From NCBI RefSeq assembly GCF_001541315.1, contig NZ_LMVK01000012.1, forward strand, positions 558,001 through 622,000: 64,000 nucleotides of DNA, written 5' to 3'. The notes under the pieces were generated by a model. It saw only the letters and a program-made list of their open reading frames with translations, did no database searches and had not been told where the DNA came from. This document shows, piece by piece, positions 29,817 to 40,261 of this stretch. This DNA is from Agrobacterium tumefaciens str. B6 (GTDB lineage Bacteria; Pseudomonadota; Alphaproteobacteria; Rhizobiales; Rhizobiaceae). The position numbers and the translations under genes are program-made. Positions within the stretch are counted from its first letter, which is position 1, and every line of letters starts with the position of its first letter.

Positions 29817-31264
29817 CAGCTACGATCCTCGTCGCCGATGATGATGCCGCAATCCGCACCGTTCTGAACCAGGCGCTGAGCCGCGCCGGTTACGACGTGC
29901 GCATCACCTCCAATGCCGCAACGCTCTGGCGCTGGGTTTCGGCAGGCGAGGGCGATCTGGTCGTTACCGATGTCGTGATGCCGGATGAAAACGCCTTCGA
30001 TCTTCTGCCTCGCATCAAGAAGGCCCGCCCGGACCTGCCGGTTCTTGTCATGAGCGCGCAGAACACCTTCATGACCGCCATCAAGGCCTCGGAAAAAGGC
30101 GCTTACGACTATCTGCCGAAGCCCTTCGACCTGACGGAACTGATCGCGATCATCGGCCGCGCCCTGTCTGAGCCGAAGCGCAAGCCGGCCAAGCTTGATG
30201 ACGACATGCAGGACGGCATGCCGCTCGTTGGCCGTTCCGCGGCGATGCAGGAAATCTACCGCGTTCTCGCCCGCCTGATGCAGACCGACCTGACGCTGAT
30301 GATCACCGGCGAATCCGGCACCGGCAAGGAGCTGGTGGCGCGGGCGCTGCATGATTACGGCAAGCGCCGCAATGGTCCCTTCGTCGCCATCAACATGGCG
30401 GCAATCCCGCGCGACCTGATCGAATCCGAACTTTTCGGCCATGAGAAGGGCGCCTTCACTGGTGCGCAGAACCGCTCGACCGGCCGTTTCGAACAGGCCG
30501 AAGGTGGTACGCTGTTCCTCGATGAAATCGGCGATATGCCGATGGATGCCCAGACACGCCTGCTGCGCGTGTTGCAGCAGGGCGAATATACGACGGTCGG
30601 CGGGCGCACGCCGATCCGGACCGATGTTCGCATCGTTGCCGCCACCAACAAGGATCTGAAGCAGTCGATCAATCAGGGCCTCTTCCGCGAGGACCTCTAT
30701 TATCGCCTCAACGTCGTGCCGCTTCGGCTGCCGCCGCTGCGTGACCGCGCCGAGGATATTCCCGATCTCGTGCGCCATTTCATCCAGCAGGGTGAAAAGG
30801 AAGGTCTGGAAGGCAAGCGTTTCGAGACCGAGGCGCTGGAAGTCATGAAGGCCTATGCCTGGCCGGGCAACGTGCGCGAGCTGGAAAACCTGATCCGCCG
30901 GCTGATGGCGCTTTATCCGCAGGAAGTCATCACCCGCGAAATCATCGAGCAGGAACTGCAGTCGGATGTCCCGGACAGCCCGCTCGACAAGATGGCGGTC
31001 CGCACCGGCTCACTCACCATTTCGCAGGCGGTCGAGGAAAACATGCGGGATTATTTCTCAAGCTTTGGTGATGGCTTGCCGCCGCCGGGTCTTTACGACC
31101 GCGTGCTGCGTGAACTGGAATATCCGCTGATTCTCGCCGCCTTGACGGCGACACGCGGCAACCAGATCAAGGCTGCTGATCTTCTTGGCCTCAACCGTAA
31201 TACGCTGCGCAAGAAAATCCGCGAGCTTGGAGTTTCCGTGTATCGCAGCTCCCGCCCCAGCTGA
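29813..31264 (+). CDS. ntrC: Nitrogen regulation response regulator NtrC
   Basis: 483 residues. Receiver domain (1-120, phospho-acceptor D53 in [10 protein letters not shown], conserved Lys in YLPKPFD), sigma-54 AAA+ domain (about 140-380: Walker [16 protein letters not shown], the sigma-54 contact loop GAFTGAQ, Walker [14 protein letters not shown], and the arginine-finger region [20 protein letters not shown]), and a C-terminal Fis-type helix-turn-helix ([20 protein letters not shown]). It activates nitrogen assimilation genes with RpoN under nitrogen limitation. The intact GAFTGA contrasts with NtrX below. Confidence 0.98.
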   Translation: MTATILVADDDAAIRTVLNQALSRAGYDVRITSNAATLWRWVSAGEGDLVVTDVVMPDENAFDLLPRIKKARPDLPVLVMSAQNTFMTAIKASEKGAYDYLPKPFDLTELIAIIGRALSEPKRKPAKLDDDMQDGMPLVGRSAAMQEIYRVLARLMQTDLTLMITGESGTGKELVARALHDYGKRRNGPFVAINMAAIPRDLIESELFGHEKGAFTGAQNRSTGRFEQAEGGTLFLDEIGDMPMDAQTRLLRVLQQGEYTTVGGRTPIRTDVRIVAATNKDLKQSINQGLFREDLYYRLNVVPLRLPPLRDRAEDIPDLVRHFIQQGEKEGLEGKRFETEALEVMKAYAWPGNVRELENLIRRLMALYPQEVITREIIEQELQSDVPDSPLDKMAVRTGSLTISQAVEENMRDYFSSFGDGLPPPGLYDRVLRELEYPLILAALTATRGNQIKAADLLGLNRNTLRKKIRELGVSVYRSSRPS

Positions 31265-31414
31265 GAATGTTGACAAGGCCGCATCTGTCGTTGCATTTTC
31301 GCCACATTGTGTTGCTTGGAAAACACTAGGAGGGAGAGAGATTCGTCGAACTGCGGTGAATCTTGCCTGACTTTAGGAATGTGGTGCTGGCTGGCCAGCG
31401 ATTGGGAGTAGTTG

Positions 31415-33676
31415 ATGCGGAAACCCGCCGCCGAAAACGCCGTTGCTGACGAAGCAGCGGGCATGGTGGTTGCCGATCGCAGGATGTCTTTCGCTCTGCC
31501 GGGGCTGGTGCTCGCCGGCGTCGCCCTCGTCTGCGCCATCATTACCCTCTTCGTGCTGCTCGGCGTGACCCCGATTGCGCCGACATCCAACGTCGTCATC
31601 GCTTCCGTCGTCATCAATTCTATCTTCGTGATCGGCCTGATCTTTCTGATCGGCCGCGAAATCAACCGCCTGCTGAAAGCCCGGAAAAAGGGCAGGGCGG
31701 CGGCGCGTCTGCACGTGCGCATCGTCGTGCTTTTCTCCATCGTGGCGATCACGCCCGCCGTGCTTGTCGCCATCTTCGCCAGCCTGACGCTGAATGTCGG
31801 TCTCGACCGCTGGTTTTCGCTGCGCACGCAGTCGATCGTCGATTCGTCGAGCAACATCGCCCAAGCCTATATGATGGAAAATGCCGGTTATCTTCAGGGT
31901 CAGACCCTGTCGATGGCCACCGACCTCGACCGCAACCGCGCGCTTTTTTATCTAGACCGCACCGGCTTCGTTGATCTCATGACCCGTCAGGCCAAGGGAC
32001 GCGGCCTGCTTGGCGCATTTCTCGTGCAGGAGGATGGCGACGCCGTCGCGCAGGCCGATATCAAGACGGAAAAACCGCTTCCCGCCATTCCGCATGACGC
32101 GCTTGAAAAGGCCGCCGCCGGTCAGCCGACGTTGATCCCGCCTGGCATCACCAACCTCGTTGGCGCGATTATCAAGCTCGAAGGCATTAGCGGAACCTTC
32201 CTTTACACGGTACGCGCCGTCGATCCCAAGGTCATGGGCGCAATGCGGCTGATGGAAGAGAACCGCGCCGAATACAAGGCGATGGAGGCAGGCCGTGCGC
32301 CGCTGCAGATCGCCTTTGCGATCCTCTATCTCGGTTTTGCGCTGATCGTGCTTCTGGCGGCGATCTGGACGGCGATCGCGGTCGCCGACCGTATCGTGCG
32401 CCCGATCCGCCTTCTCATCAGCGCCGCAGACAGTGTCGCCACCGGCAACATGCATGTGCTGGTGCCCGTGCGCGCCGTTGATGGCGACGTCGGGCGTCTG
32501 TCGCGCACCTTCAACAAGATGGTCTCGGAACTGCGCAGCCAGCAGGAACAGATCATCGAGGCGAAAGACGATATCGACGATCGCCGCCGCTTCATCGAGG
32601 CGGTGCTGTCGGGCGTTACAGCCGCCGTCATCGGCGTTGACGAGAACCGCAAGATCACCATCGTCAATCCTTCGGCAGAAGAATTCGTGGCGCTTTCGTC
32701 CGACCAGTTGATCGGTGCGCAACTGTCGGAGATTGCGCCTGAAATCGAAGAGGTCGTGACCGAGGCCAACACCTGGTCGCGCGGCAACTTCCGCAAGCAG
32801 ATCAATATCATGCGGCGCGGTAAGGAGCGTACCCTCAATGTGCAGGTGACCCGCGAGGACGCCCGCGACAGCCGCGACAGCTACGTCATCACGCTCGACG
32901 ACATCACCGATCTTGTCATCGCCCAGCGCTCGACCGCATGGTCCGACGTCGCGCGGCGCATCGCCCACGAGATCAAGAACCCGCTGACGCCGATCCAGCT
33001 TTCTGCCGAGCGCATCAAGCGCCGTTTCGGCAAGCAGATCGATGAGAGCGACCGCGCCATTTTCGACCAGTGTACGGACACCATCGTCCGGCAGGTCGGT
33101 GATATCGGCCGGATGGTGGATGAATTCTCCGCTTTTGCGCGTATGCCCAAACCAACGAAGGAAAAATCGGACCTGCGTTCGATTTTGAAGGACGCGGCGT
33201 TCCTGCGCGAAATCAGCGCCGCCGACACGAAATTCTCAACGGAACTGGGCGACATCCCGCTGGAGGGCATGTTCGATGCCCGCATGCTGGGACAGGCGTT
33301 CGGCAATCTCATCAAGAATGCGACGGAAGCCATCGAGGCGGTGGAAGGCGAAAAGCGTCCGGGTAAAATCCTGGTGCGCGCCTCCTTCGACGAAGCCAAT
33401 TCCCGTTTCGTGGCTGACATCATCGACAATGGCCGCGGCCTTCCCGTCGAGAACCGTCACCGCATTCTCGAACCCTATATGACGATGCGGGACAAGGGCA
33501 CAGGCCTCGGCCTCGCCATCGTCAAGAAAATCATCGAAGAACATGGCGGGTATCTGGAGCTCCATGATGCCCCGGCCGAATTCGACCATGGCCATGGCGC
33601 CATGATCCGAGTGCTGCTGCCCTATATCGAGGCGGTCGGCAGCGAAAATAACAAGGAAGCAGCATATGGCGTCTGA
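31415..33676 (+). CDS. ntrY: Membrane sensor kinase NtrY
   Basis: 753 residues from ATG 31415. Two helices near residues 30-80 are followed by a third near 105-128. A periplasmic sensor region runs to about 290, followed by another helix (APLQIAFAILYLGFALIVLL). Then come HAMP (VADRIVRPIRLLISAADSVATG), PAS (about 385-490), HisKA with phospho-His in [22 protein letters not shown], and an ATPase domain ending GTGLGLAIVKKIIEEHGG. It responds to redox or nitrogen cues in relatives. It lies 150 bp after ntrC, so it may have its own promoter (a TTGACA occurs at 31270). It overlaps ntrX by 11 bp. Confidence 0.96.
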   Translation: MRKPAAENAVADEAAGMVVADRRMSFALPGLVLAGVALVCAIITLFVLLGVTPIAPTSNVVIASVVINSIFVIGLIFLIGREINRLLKARKKGRAAARLHVRIVVLFSIVAITPAVLVAIFASLTLNVGLDRWFSLRTQSIVDSSSNIAQAYMMENAGYLQGQTLSMATDLDRNRALFYLDRTGFVDLMTRQAKGRGLLGAFLVQEDGDAVAQADIKTEKPLPAIPHDALEKAAAGQPTLIPPGITNLVGAIIKLEGISGTFLYTVRAVDPKVMGAMRLMEENRAEYKAMEAGRAPLQIAFAILYLGFALIVLLAAIWTAIAVADRIVRPIRLLISAADSVATGNMHVLVPVRAVDGDVGRLSRTFNKMVSELRSQQEQIIEAKDDIDDRRRFIEAVLSGVTAAVIGVDENRKITIVNPSAEEFVALSSDQLIGAQLSEIAPEIEEVVTEANTWSRGNFRKQINIMRRGKERTLNVQVTREDARDSRDSYVITLDDITDLVIAQRSTAWSDVARRIAHEIKNPLTPIQLSAERIKRRFGKQIDESDRAIFDQCTDTIVRQVGDIGRMVDEFSAFARMPKPTKEKSDLRSILKDAAFLREISAADTKFSTELGDIPLEGMFDARMLGQAFGNLIKNATEAIEAVEGEKRPGKILVRASFDEANSRFVADIIDNGRGLPVENRHRILEPYMTMRDKGTGLGLAIVKKIIEEHGGYLELHDAPAEFDHGHGAMIRVLLPYIEAVGSENNKEAAYGV

Positions 33677-35030
33677 TATTCTGGTCGTGGATGACGAGGC
33701 GGACATTCGCGAAATCGTAGCGGGCATTCTTTCCGACGAGGGACACGAGACCCGCATGGCGTTCGACAGCGACAGCGCGCTGGCCGCCATTTCGGAACGG
33801 GTGCCGCGCCTGATCTTTCTCGATATCTGGATGCAGGGTTCGAAGCTCGACGGTCTGGCGCTGCTGGACGAAATCAAGAGCCGCCATCCCGAAATTCCTG
33901 TCGTCATGATTTCCGGTCACGGCAATATCGAAACCGCCGTCAACGCCATCAAGCGTGGCGCTTTCGACTTTATCGAAAAGCCGTTCAAAGCCGACCGGCT
34001 GATCCTGATCGCCGAGCGGGCGCTGGAAAACTCCAAGCTGAAGCGCGAGGTTCAGGAACTCAAGAAGCGCACCGGTGACGCGGTTGAACTCGTCGGCGCG
34101 TCGCTTGCGGTTTCGCAGCTTCGCCAGACCATTGACAGGGTGGCCCCCACCAACAGCCGCATCATGATCCTCGGCCCCTCCGGCTCCGGCAAGGAGCTGG
34201 TGGCGCGCATGGTGCACAAGAAATCCTCGCGCGCTACAGGACCTTTCGTGGCGCTCAATGCCGCGACGATCACGCCCGACCGCATGGAAATTGCGCTTTT
34301 CGGCACGGAAGGCCTGCCCGGGCAGCCACGCAAGGTGGGTGCGCTCGAAGAGGCCCATCGCGGCGTGCTTTATCTCGACGAAGTCGGCGAAATGCCGCGC
34401 GAAACGCAGAACAAGATCCTGCGCGTGCTGGTCGACCAGCAATTCGAGCGTGTCGGCGGCGGCAAGCGGGTGAAGGTGGATGTGCGCATCATCTCCTCGA
34501 CCGCCCACCATCTCGAAAGCCTGATCGCCGAAGGCCAGTTCCGCGAGGACCTCTATCATCGCCTCGCCGTGGTGCCGGTGAAGGTGCCGGCGCTTTCCGA
34601 GCGCCGCGAAGATATTCCTTTCCTCGTCGACATGTTCATGCGGCAGATTTCCGAACAGGCCGGCATCCGTCCGCGCAAGATCGGCGATGACGCCATGGCC
34701 GTTCTCCAGACCCATGACTGGCCGGGCAACATCCGCCAGCTCCGCAACAATATCGAGCGGCTGATGATTCTGGCGCGGCCCGAAGGCGGCGAAGCGCCGA
34801 TCTCGGCCGACATGCTGCCGGCGGATATTGGCGACATGCTGCCGAAGATTTCGGCGCAGGGCGACCAGCACATCATGACCCTGCCGCTGCGCGAAGCGCG
34901 TGAAATGTTCGAGCGGGACTACCTGATGGCCCAGATCAACCGCTTCGGCGGCAATATTTCGCGCACGGCGGAATTTGTCGGCATGGAACGGTCGGCGCTG
35001 CATCGCAAACTGAAATCTCTCGGCGTATAA
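33666..35030 (+). CDS. ntrX: Response regulator NtrX
   Basis: 454 residues. Receiver domain with D53 (LIFLDIWMQGSKLDG) and conserved Lys in FIEKPFKADRL, an AAA+ domain (Walker A GPSGSGKELVARM, Walker B GVLYLDEVGEMP) and a C-terminal Fis-type helix-turn-helix (ISRTAEFVGMERSALHRKLKSLG). Where NtrC has GAFTGA, this protein reads LFGTEGLPGQPRKVGALEEAH, with no GAFTGA. That loop contacts sigma-54, so classical RpoN activation is unlikely and direct repression or activation by DNA binding is more plausible. It is partner of NtrY, whose gene it overlaps. Confidence 0.96.
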   Translation: MASDILVVDDEADIREIVAGILSDEGHETRMAFDSDSALAAISERVPRLIFLDIWMQGSKLDGLALLDEIKSRHPEIPVVMISGHGNIETAVNAIKRGAFDFIEKPFKADRLILIAERALENSKLKREVQELKKRTGDAVELVGASLAVSQLRQTIDRVAPTNSRIMILGPSGSGKELVARMVHKKSSRATGPFVALNAATITPDRMEIALFGTEGLPGQPRKVGALEEAHRGVLYLDEVGEMPRETQNKILRVLVDQQFERVGGGKRVKVDVRIISSTAHHLESLIAEGQFREDLYHRLAVVPVKVPALSERREDIPFLVDMFMRQISEQAGIRPRKIGDDAMAVLQTHDWPGNIRQLRNNIERLMILARPEGGEAPISADMLPADIGDMLPKISAQGDQHIMTLPLREAREMFERDYLMAQINRFGGNISRTAEFVGMERSALHRKLKSLGV

Positions 35031-35078
35031 GGAATCTAGGCGCTTTGCCGTAACCGATTATTCCGTCAGAGAGACAGC

Positions 35079-36455
35079 ATGAAAGTCATCATTTGCGGTG
35101 CAGGGCAGGTGGGTTACGGCATCGCCGAACAATTGTCGCGGGAGGATAATGAGGTATCGGTCATCGATACCGCTGCGCCGCTTATTACCGCCATAACCGA
35201 GACGCTGGACGTGCGCGGTTATGTCGGCCATGGCGCCCATCCCGACATGCTGGCCAAGGCCGGCGCCGACCAGGCCGACATGATCATCGCCGTTACGCTG
35301 CATGACGAGATCAATATCGTCGCCTGTGAGGTGGCGCATGCGCTCTTCAGCGTGCCGACCAAGATCGCCCGCATCCGCGACCAGAGCTATCTGAAGCCGG
35401 AATATGCCGATCTCTTCAGCCGCGAGAACATGTCCATCGATGTGACGATTTCTCCGGAAGTCGAAGTCGGCAAGATGGTGCTGCGGCGTATCGCTTTTCC
35501 GGGCGCAACCGACGTTGTGCGGTTCGCGGAAGATACGATCTACATGCTGGCCATCGAGTGCATGGAAGATTGCCCTGTCATCAACACACCGCTGCAGCAA
35601 CTCTCCAGCCTCTTTCCCGACCTTATCGCCACAGTGGTTGGCGTTTACCGGGATGGTATTCTGAAGGTGGCGCATTCTTCGGAACAGTTGCGGGTGGGCG
35701 ACCTTGCCTATGTCATCTGCCAGCGCCAGCACGCCCGCCGTACCTTAAGCCTCTTCGGTCACGAGGAGCAGGAAGCGCAGCGCATCGTGATTGCGGGCGC
35801 CGGTAATATCGGCCATTTCGTCGCGCACAAGATCGAGGAGATGCAGCCGAAGACGCGGGTGAAGATCATCGAGTCGGACCGCGACAGGGCGGTTGCCGCA
35901 TCTGAGCAGTTGAGCCACACCATCGTCATGCATGGTTCGGCGCTCGATCAGAAAATCCTGATGCAGGCCGATATTCAGGATACCGATCTGATCGTCACGC
36001 TCACCAACAATGACCAGACCAATATTCTGGCCGCCGTGATTGCCAAGCAGCTCGGCTGCAAATCGAATCTGGCGCTCTTGAACAGCACGTCATTCCACGA
36101 TGTCGCCCGTTCTCTGGGGCTCGATGCCTATATCAACCCCAGGGCCGTGACGATCTCCCGCGTGCTTCAGCACGTGCGCAAGGGTCGCATCCGCTCTGTC
36201 TACGCCGTCCAGCGCGGTTCGGCGGAGGTAATCGAGGCGGAGGCGCTGGAGACATCGCCGCTGGTCGGCCAATCCTTCCGCGACATCGATATGCCCGAAG
36301 GCGTGCGCATCGGCGCGATCTATCGCGACGGTGTGGTGATCCGTCCTGACGGCAGCACGAAAATCAAGGCGAAGGACCGTGTCGTGCTCTTTGCATCCGC
36401 CGATGCGGTGCGCGACGTGGAACAACTTTTCCGTGTTTCGATACAATATTTTTGA
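35079..36455 (+). CDS. trkA: Trk potassium uptake protein TrkA
   Basis: 458 residues, peripheral regulatory subunit of the TrkH/TrkG K+ channel. Two tandem halves: RCK-N with MKVIICGAGQVGYGIAEQLS and RCK-C (about 145-225), then a second RCK-N starting RIVIAGAGNIGHFVAHKIEEM near residue 235 and a second RCK-C from about 370. The GxGxxG NAD(H)-binding loops and TLTNNDQTNILAAVIAKQLG are typical. It sits between ntrX and hfq, the order usual in alphaproteobacteria. No trkH is in the window. Confidence 0.96.
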   Translation: MKVIICGAGQVGYGIAEQLSREDNEVSVIDTAAPLITAITETLDVRGYVGHGAHPDMLAKAGADQADMIIAVTLHDEINIVACEVAHALFSVPTKIARIRDQSYLKPEYADLFSRENMSIDVTISPEVEVGKMVLRRIAFPGATDVVRFAEDTIYMLAIECMEDCPVINTPLQQLSSLFPDLIATVVGVYRDGILKVAHSSEQLRVGDLAYVICQRQHARRTLSLFGHEEQEAQRIVIAGAGNIGHFVAHKIEEMQPKTRVKIIESDRDRAVAASEQLSHTIVMHGSALDQKILMQADIQDTDLIVTLTNNDQTNILAAVIAKQLGCKSNLALLNSTSFHDVARSLGLDAYINPRAVTISRVLQHVRKGRIRSVYAVQRGSAEVIEAEALETSPLVGQSFRDIDMPEGVRIGAIYRDGVVIRPDGSTKIKAKDRVVLFASADAVRDVEQLFRVSIQYF

Positions 36456-36639
36456 CTGTCCCGAATCGAAAATGCGGGTCAATACTCGTACCCGTCAGGC
36501 TGTTTTGACCGTTGCGGAACGGAACATGATTTGATACCAGAGTTTGAGGTCAGCCAAGCGGGGGACAAGACTTGGCCGGCTTATTATTGATTGATTATTT
36601 TCCGGTATCCCTGCCGGCAAAAAAGAAAGAAGCGGCGCT

Positions 36640-36882
36640 ATGGCGGAACGTTCTCAAAACCTTCAGGATCTCTTCCTCAATACCGTTCGTAAGCAGAAGA
36701 TTTCGCTCACGATTTTCCTGATCAACGGCGTCAAGCTGACGGGCGTTGTCACCTCCTTCGACAATTTCTGCGTGCTTTTGCGCCGTGACGGTCATTCGCA
36801 GCTGGTCTACAAGCATGCGATCTCCACCATCATGCCCGGCCAGCCGATGCAGATGTTCGAAAGCGAAGAAGGCGCGGCCTGA
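36640..36882 (+). CDS. hfq: RNA chaperone Hfq
   Basis: 80 residues. Sm1 motif region [20 protein letters not shown] with [22 protein letters not shown], then Sm2 with the diagnostic YKHAI in [13 protein letters not shown]. The short acidic C-terminus FESEEGAA is normal for alphaproteobacteria. The hexameric ring pairs small RNAs with mRNAs. The 184-bp leader upstream probably holds its promoter. It is followed by hflX as in most proteobacteria. Confidence 0.98.
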   Translation: MAERSQNLQDLFLNTVRKQKISLTIFLINGVKLTGVVTSFDNFCVLLRRDGHSQLVYKHAISTIMPGQPMQMFESEEGAA

Positions 36883-36973
36883 TCGGCTCCCTCGACGGAT
36901 ATTCGATATAGACTGACCCGGACCGGGAACATTTCCCGTTCCGTCAGGTTAATTCCCATGGCCGCCCGCGCGG

Positions 36974-38413
36974 ATGCGGTCGGCCGCAATCTTCTTTCTG
37001 GATAAGGCTGAGCCCATTTCGACGCGCGACACTTCGAACGAATCGATCATTCCGGAGCAGGAAAAGCGCCGCGACGACATGCGCGCGGTTGTCCTCGTGC
37101 CCGTCCTCAAGCAGCAGCGCGAAAATCGCGATGCGGCGGCAGGCCCCGTCGCTCCCGGCCGCTCCGTTGAAGCCAAGCTTGAGGAAGCCAAGGGTCTGGC
37201 GCTCGCCATCGATCTGGAGGTGACGCAGGGTCTCATAGTTTCGGTGAACCAGCCGCGCCCGGCGACATTGTTCGGAACCGGCAAGATCGAGGAAATCGGC
37301 CATCTGCTCGATGAGACGGATTCCGGCCTGGTGATCGTCGATCATCCGCTGACCCCGGTGCAGCAGCGAAATCTCGAAAAGCAGTGGAATGCCAAGGTCA
37401 TCGACCGCACGGGTCTCATCCTTGAAATCTTCGGCCGCCGCGCCTCCACCAAGGAAGGCACGTTGCAGGTTGATCTCGCGCATCTGAACTACCAGAAGGG
37501 CCGCCTCGTCAGAAGCTGGACCCACCTTGAACGCCAGCGCGGTGGTGCGGGTTTCATGGGCGGTCCGGGTGAAACTCAGATCGAGGCCGACAGACGATTG
37601 CTGCAGGATCGCATCGTAAAGCTCGAAAAGGAGCTGGAGCAGGTGGTGCGCACCCGCCAGCTTCACCGCGCCAAGCGCCGCAAGGTGCCGCATCCGATCG
37701 TGGCGCTGGTCGGTTACACCAATGCCGGTAAATCCACGCTGTTCAACCGTATCACCGGCGCGGGCGTTCTGGCGGAGGACATGCTGTTCGCAACCCTCGA
37801 TCCGACATTGCGCCGGATGAAGCTGCCGCATGGCCGCACTGTCATCCTTTCCGATACGGTCGGTTTTATTTCCGACCTGCCGACGCATCTCGTCGCCGCC
37901 TTCCGTGCAACGCTGGAAGAAGTGCTGGAAGCCGATCTCGTTCTGCATGTGCGCGACATGTCCGATCCGGATAATGCCGCACAGTCTGCGGATGTGCTGC
38001 GTATTCTCGGCGATCTCGGCATTGACGAGAAGGAGGCCGAAAAGCGCATCATCGAGGTCTGGAACAAGGTCGACCGTCTCGAGCCGGAAGCGCATGACGC
38101 CATCATGCAGCGCGCCGAAGGCCGCTCGGATATTCGCGCCGTTTCGGCAATCACGGGTGAGGGCGTTGATGCCCTGATGGACGAGATTTCAAAGCGCCTC
38201 TCCGGTGTGCTGACGGAAACGACCGTCGTGCTTTCCGTTGAGCAGCTGTCGCTGATTTCCTGGGTCTACAGCAATTCCATCGTGGATGCCCGTGAAGACC
38301 ATGAGGACGGATCGGTGGCGCTCGATGTGCGCCTGTCGGAAACGCAGGCCGCCGAGCTGGAGCGCAAGCTTGGTAAAGTGACCATCCGCAAACGTGAGGA
38401 CTGGGAGCGCTGA
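36974..38413 (+). CDS. hflX: GTPase HflX
   Basis: 479 residues from ATG 36974; a later ATG at 37079 (RAVVLVPVLKQQ) is nearer the usual family start. The N-terminal HflX domain (about 40-200) has PRPATLFGTGKIEEI, IDRTGLILEIFGRRASTKEG and GGPGETQIEADRR. The G domain carries G1 GYTNAGKSTLFN near 245, G3 DTVGFI and G4 WNKVD. HflX splits stalled or hibernating ribosomes using GTP. Downstream of hfq, probably one transcript. Confidence 0.95.
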   Translation: MRSAAIFFLDKAEPISTRDTSNESIIPEQEKRRDDMRAVVLVPVLKQQRENRDAAAGPVAPGRSVEAKLEEAKGLALAIDLEVTQGLIVSVNQPRPATLFGTGKIEEIGHLLDETDSGLVIVDHPLTPVQQRNLEKQWNAKVIDRTGLILEIFGRRASTKEGTLQVDLAHLNYQKGRLVRSWTHLERQRGGAGFMGGPGETQIEADRRLLQDRIVKLEKELEQVVRTRQLHRAKRRKVPHPIVALVGYTNAGKSTLFNRITGAGVLAEDMLFATLDPTLRRMKLPHGRTVILSDTVGFISDLPTHLVAAFRATLEEVLEADLVLHVRDMSDPDNAAQSADVLRILGDLGIDEKEAEKRIIEVWNKVDRLEPEAHDAIMQRAEGRSDIRAVSAITGEGVDALMDEISKRLSGVLTETTVVLSVEQLSLISWVYSNSIVDAREDHEDGSVALDVRLSETQAAELERKLGKVTIRKREDWER

Positions 38414-38498
38414 GGGCTTCGAGAACGATGGCCGAGCTTCCCTCACGTCACCAGTCTCGGGAGCGCCGGGCGCTCCTATTTCGGGCATATCCGGTTGA

Positions 38499-39344
38499 TT
38501 AGGACGAAACGGTATCGAGCGAGCGCTCGATGCGTTTTGCGGCCTGCCACAGGTCTTCCATCCGCTCAAGGCTCGCTTCTTCCAGCGTCTCGCCATTTTC
38601 GGTGAGCGACGTTTCGATGTGATTGAAACGCCTACGGAATTTCGTATTGGTGCCGCGCAGCGCATCTTCCGGATCCGCTTTGACATGCCGGCCGATATTG
38701 ACGAGGGCAAAGATCAGATCGCCGAGTTCGTCCGAGACTTTCTCCGGTTTCCCCTCCGCAAGCGCCTCACGCAATTCGGCGATTTCCTCCTCGATCTTGT
38801 CGAGAATGGGAGCGGGATCTGACCAGTCGAAACCGGCGCGCGCGGCCTGTTCCTGCAGCTTCAGGGCCTCGGTGAGCGCCGGCTGGCTGCGCTGCACGCC
38901 GCCCAGAAACCCGGCCTTGAAATCCTCGGTGATACCCCGGCGGGCGCGGCGCTCTGCACGTTCGCGTTTTTCCTCGGCCTTGATCCGGTCCCATTGCAGC
39001 TTGACGCTGTCAGGTGTATCGGCCTCGGAAACGGCAAAGACATGCGGATGGCGGCGGATCATCTTCGAGGTGACAGCCTCAACCACGTCGCCAAAGGCGA
39101 ATTCGCCCCGTTCCTCGGCAATGCGGGCGTGGAAAACCACCTGCAAGAGAAGGTCGCCCAGTTCCTCGCAAAGATCGTCCATGTCCTTGCGCTCGATGGC
39201 GTCGGCGACTTCATAAGCCTCTTCAATGGTATAGGGCTTGATCGTCTCGAAGGTTTGCACAACATCCCACGGGCAACCGGTTTCCGGCTGGCGCAGGGCT
39301 TCCATGATCTCGATCAGGCGGGAAATATCCTTCGAGGCTTCCAT
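38499..39344 (-). CDS. mazG: Nucleoside triphosphate pyrophosphohydrolase MazG
   Basis: 281 residues from ATG 39344 with GAAGG upstream; an upstream ATG at 39380 is possible. Two MazG repeats: the first with CPWDVVQTFETIKPYTIEEAYE and the metal-binding set EEAYEVADAIERKDMDDLCEELGDL, the second from about residue 165 with EEIAELREALAEGKPEKVSDELGDLIF. It hydrolyses (d)NTPs to monophosphates and pyrophosphate and may clear damaged nucleotides. Converges on hflX. Confidence 0.94.
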   Translation of the reverse strand: MEASKDISRLIEIMEALRQPETGCPWDVVQTFETIKPYTIEEAYEVADAIERKDMDDLCEELGDLLLQVVFHARIAEERGEFAFGDVVEAVTSKMIRRHPHVFAVSEADTPDSVKLQWDRIKAEEKRERAERRARRGITEDFKAGFLGGVQRSQPALTEALKLQEQAARAGFDWSDPAPILDKIEEEIAELREALAEGKPEKVSDELGDLIFALVNIGRHVKADPEDALRGTNTKFRRRFNHIETSLTENGETLEEASLERMEDLWQAAKRIERSLDTVSS

Positions 39345-39410
39345 ATGTCTCAAACCTTCGTTCTTCGCTTTTTTGCGCATTATCCTGACGGAAAACCGCC
39401 TGGAAGGGCT

Positions 39411-40043
39411 CTAATTCAACGGAATGTCGTTGCCGCTCTTTGACGACTGATAGCTGGTGGAAAGATCGTCATAGGCGGCCTTGATACGGGCCGTCTGCGC
39501 CTTCAGCGTGGTTTTCAGCGGATCGTCTTCGCCCTCCACCAGATCGGTGATGAAGAAAGAGTTCCAGAAGGCGTTGTTGCGGCGATATCCACCCGGCTCC
39601 AGCCCGAAAACCTCTTTCAGGATTTTCAGATCGTGCGGGATTGCGAAAGCGTCGCGCGAATCCTCGTGGCTGAAGAAGGAATAGAAATTGTCGAAGCCGG
39701 CCCAGGTGATTGCGGACATGCACATGGTGCAGGGTTCGTGGGTGGAAAGAAAAATCAGGTCCTTGGTGTTCGGCTTTTCGCCCAGCTCGTAAAACCGCTT
39801 CAGCGTGTGCACTTCGCCATGCCAGAGCGGGTTTTCCAGTTCGTTATTGGTCTCCGCTATCACCAGCGACAGATCGGATTTGCGTAGGATAGCCGCACCG
39901 AAGACCTTGTTGCCGAGGCTGACGCCGCGCGCCGTCAAGGGCAGAATATCGTGTTCGATGACATCAAGAAGGCGGGTGGCGAGGGTGTGGCTGGTCAAGG
40001 GTCTGATCCTTCGTGCCGCCTCAAGGAAAAGCGGTCTTCGCAT
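39411..40043 (-). CDS. Cytidine/deoxycytidylate deaminase-family protein
   Basis: 210 residues from ATG 40043. The zinc-binding pair of the family is clear: LWHGEVHTL (His ligand and catalytic Glu, about residue 92) and STHEPCTMCMSAI (two Cys ligands, about 120). The C-terminal 70 residues (EVFGLEPGGYRRNNAFWNSF onwards) are an extension not found in tRNA adenosine deaminase. The substrate could be a free base, nucleoside or nucleotide. It lies just upstream of mazG on the same strand, so both may act in nucleotide clean-up. Confidence 0.82.
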   Translation of the reverse strand: MRRPLFLEAARRIRPLTSHTLATRLLDVIEHDILPLTARGVSLGNKVFGAAILRKSDLSLVIAETNNELENPLWHGEVHTLKRFYELGEKPNTKDLIFLSTHEPCTMCMSAITWAGFDNFYSFFSHEDSRDAFAIPHDLKILKEVFGLEPGGYRRNNAFWNSFFITDLVEGEDDPLKTTLKAQTARIKAAYDDLSTSYQSSKSGNDIPLN

Positions 40044-40261
40044 GGAGAAATCGACTGGTAATCGTTGCTCCTTGTTCGGCGCGGGTACCCGCTTTGTCAA
40101 GGGATTCTGAGTGGATTCTCAGGCCTCGCGCAGGCGCGAAAAAGGGCTACCGGTTTGTTTTCCTCCAAAACCGGGGTCTTCGAGAAATAAAAATCCAGGT
40201 GTCGGAAAGGCTTGAATTTCTGTTTCTTCAATCTTGCACCGCAATGCGAGATATATGTCCA

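Noticed and set aside
36456-36639. Small RNA or riboswitch in the hfq leader
   Set aside because: No convincing paired structure or known motif seen by eye; probably just the hfq promoter region.
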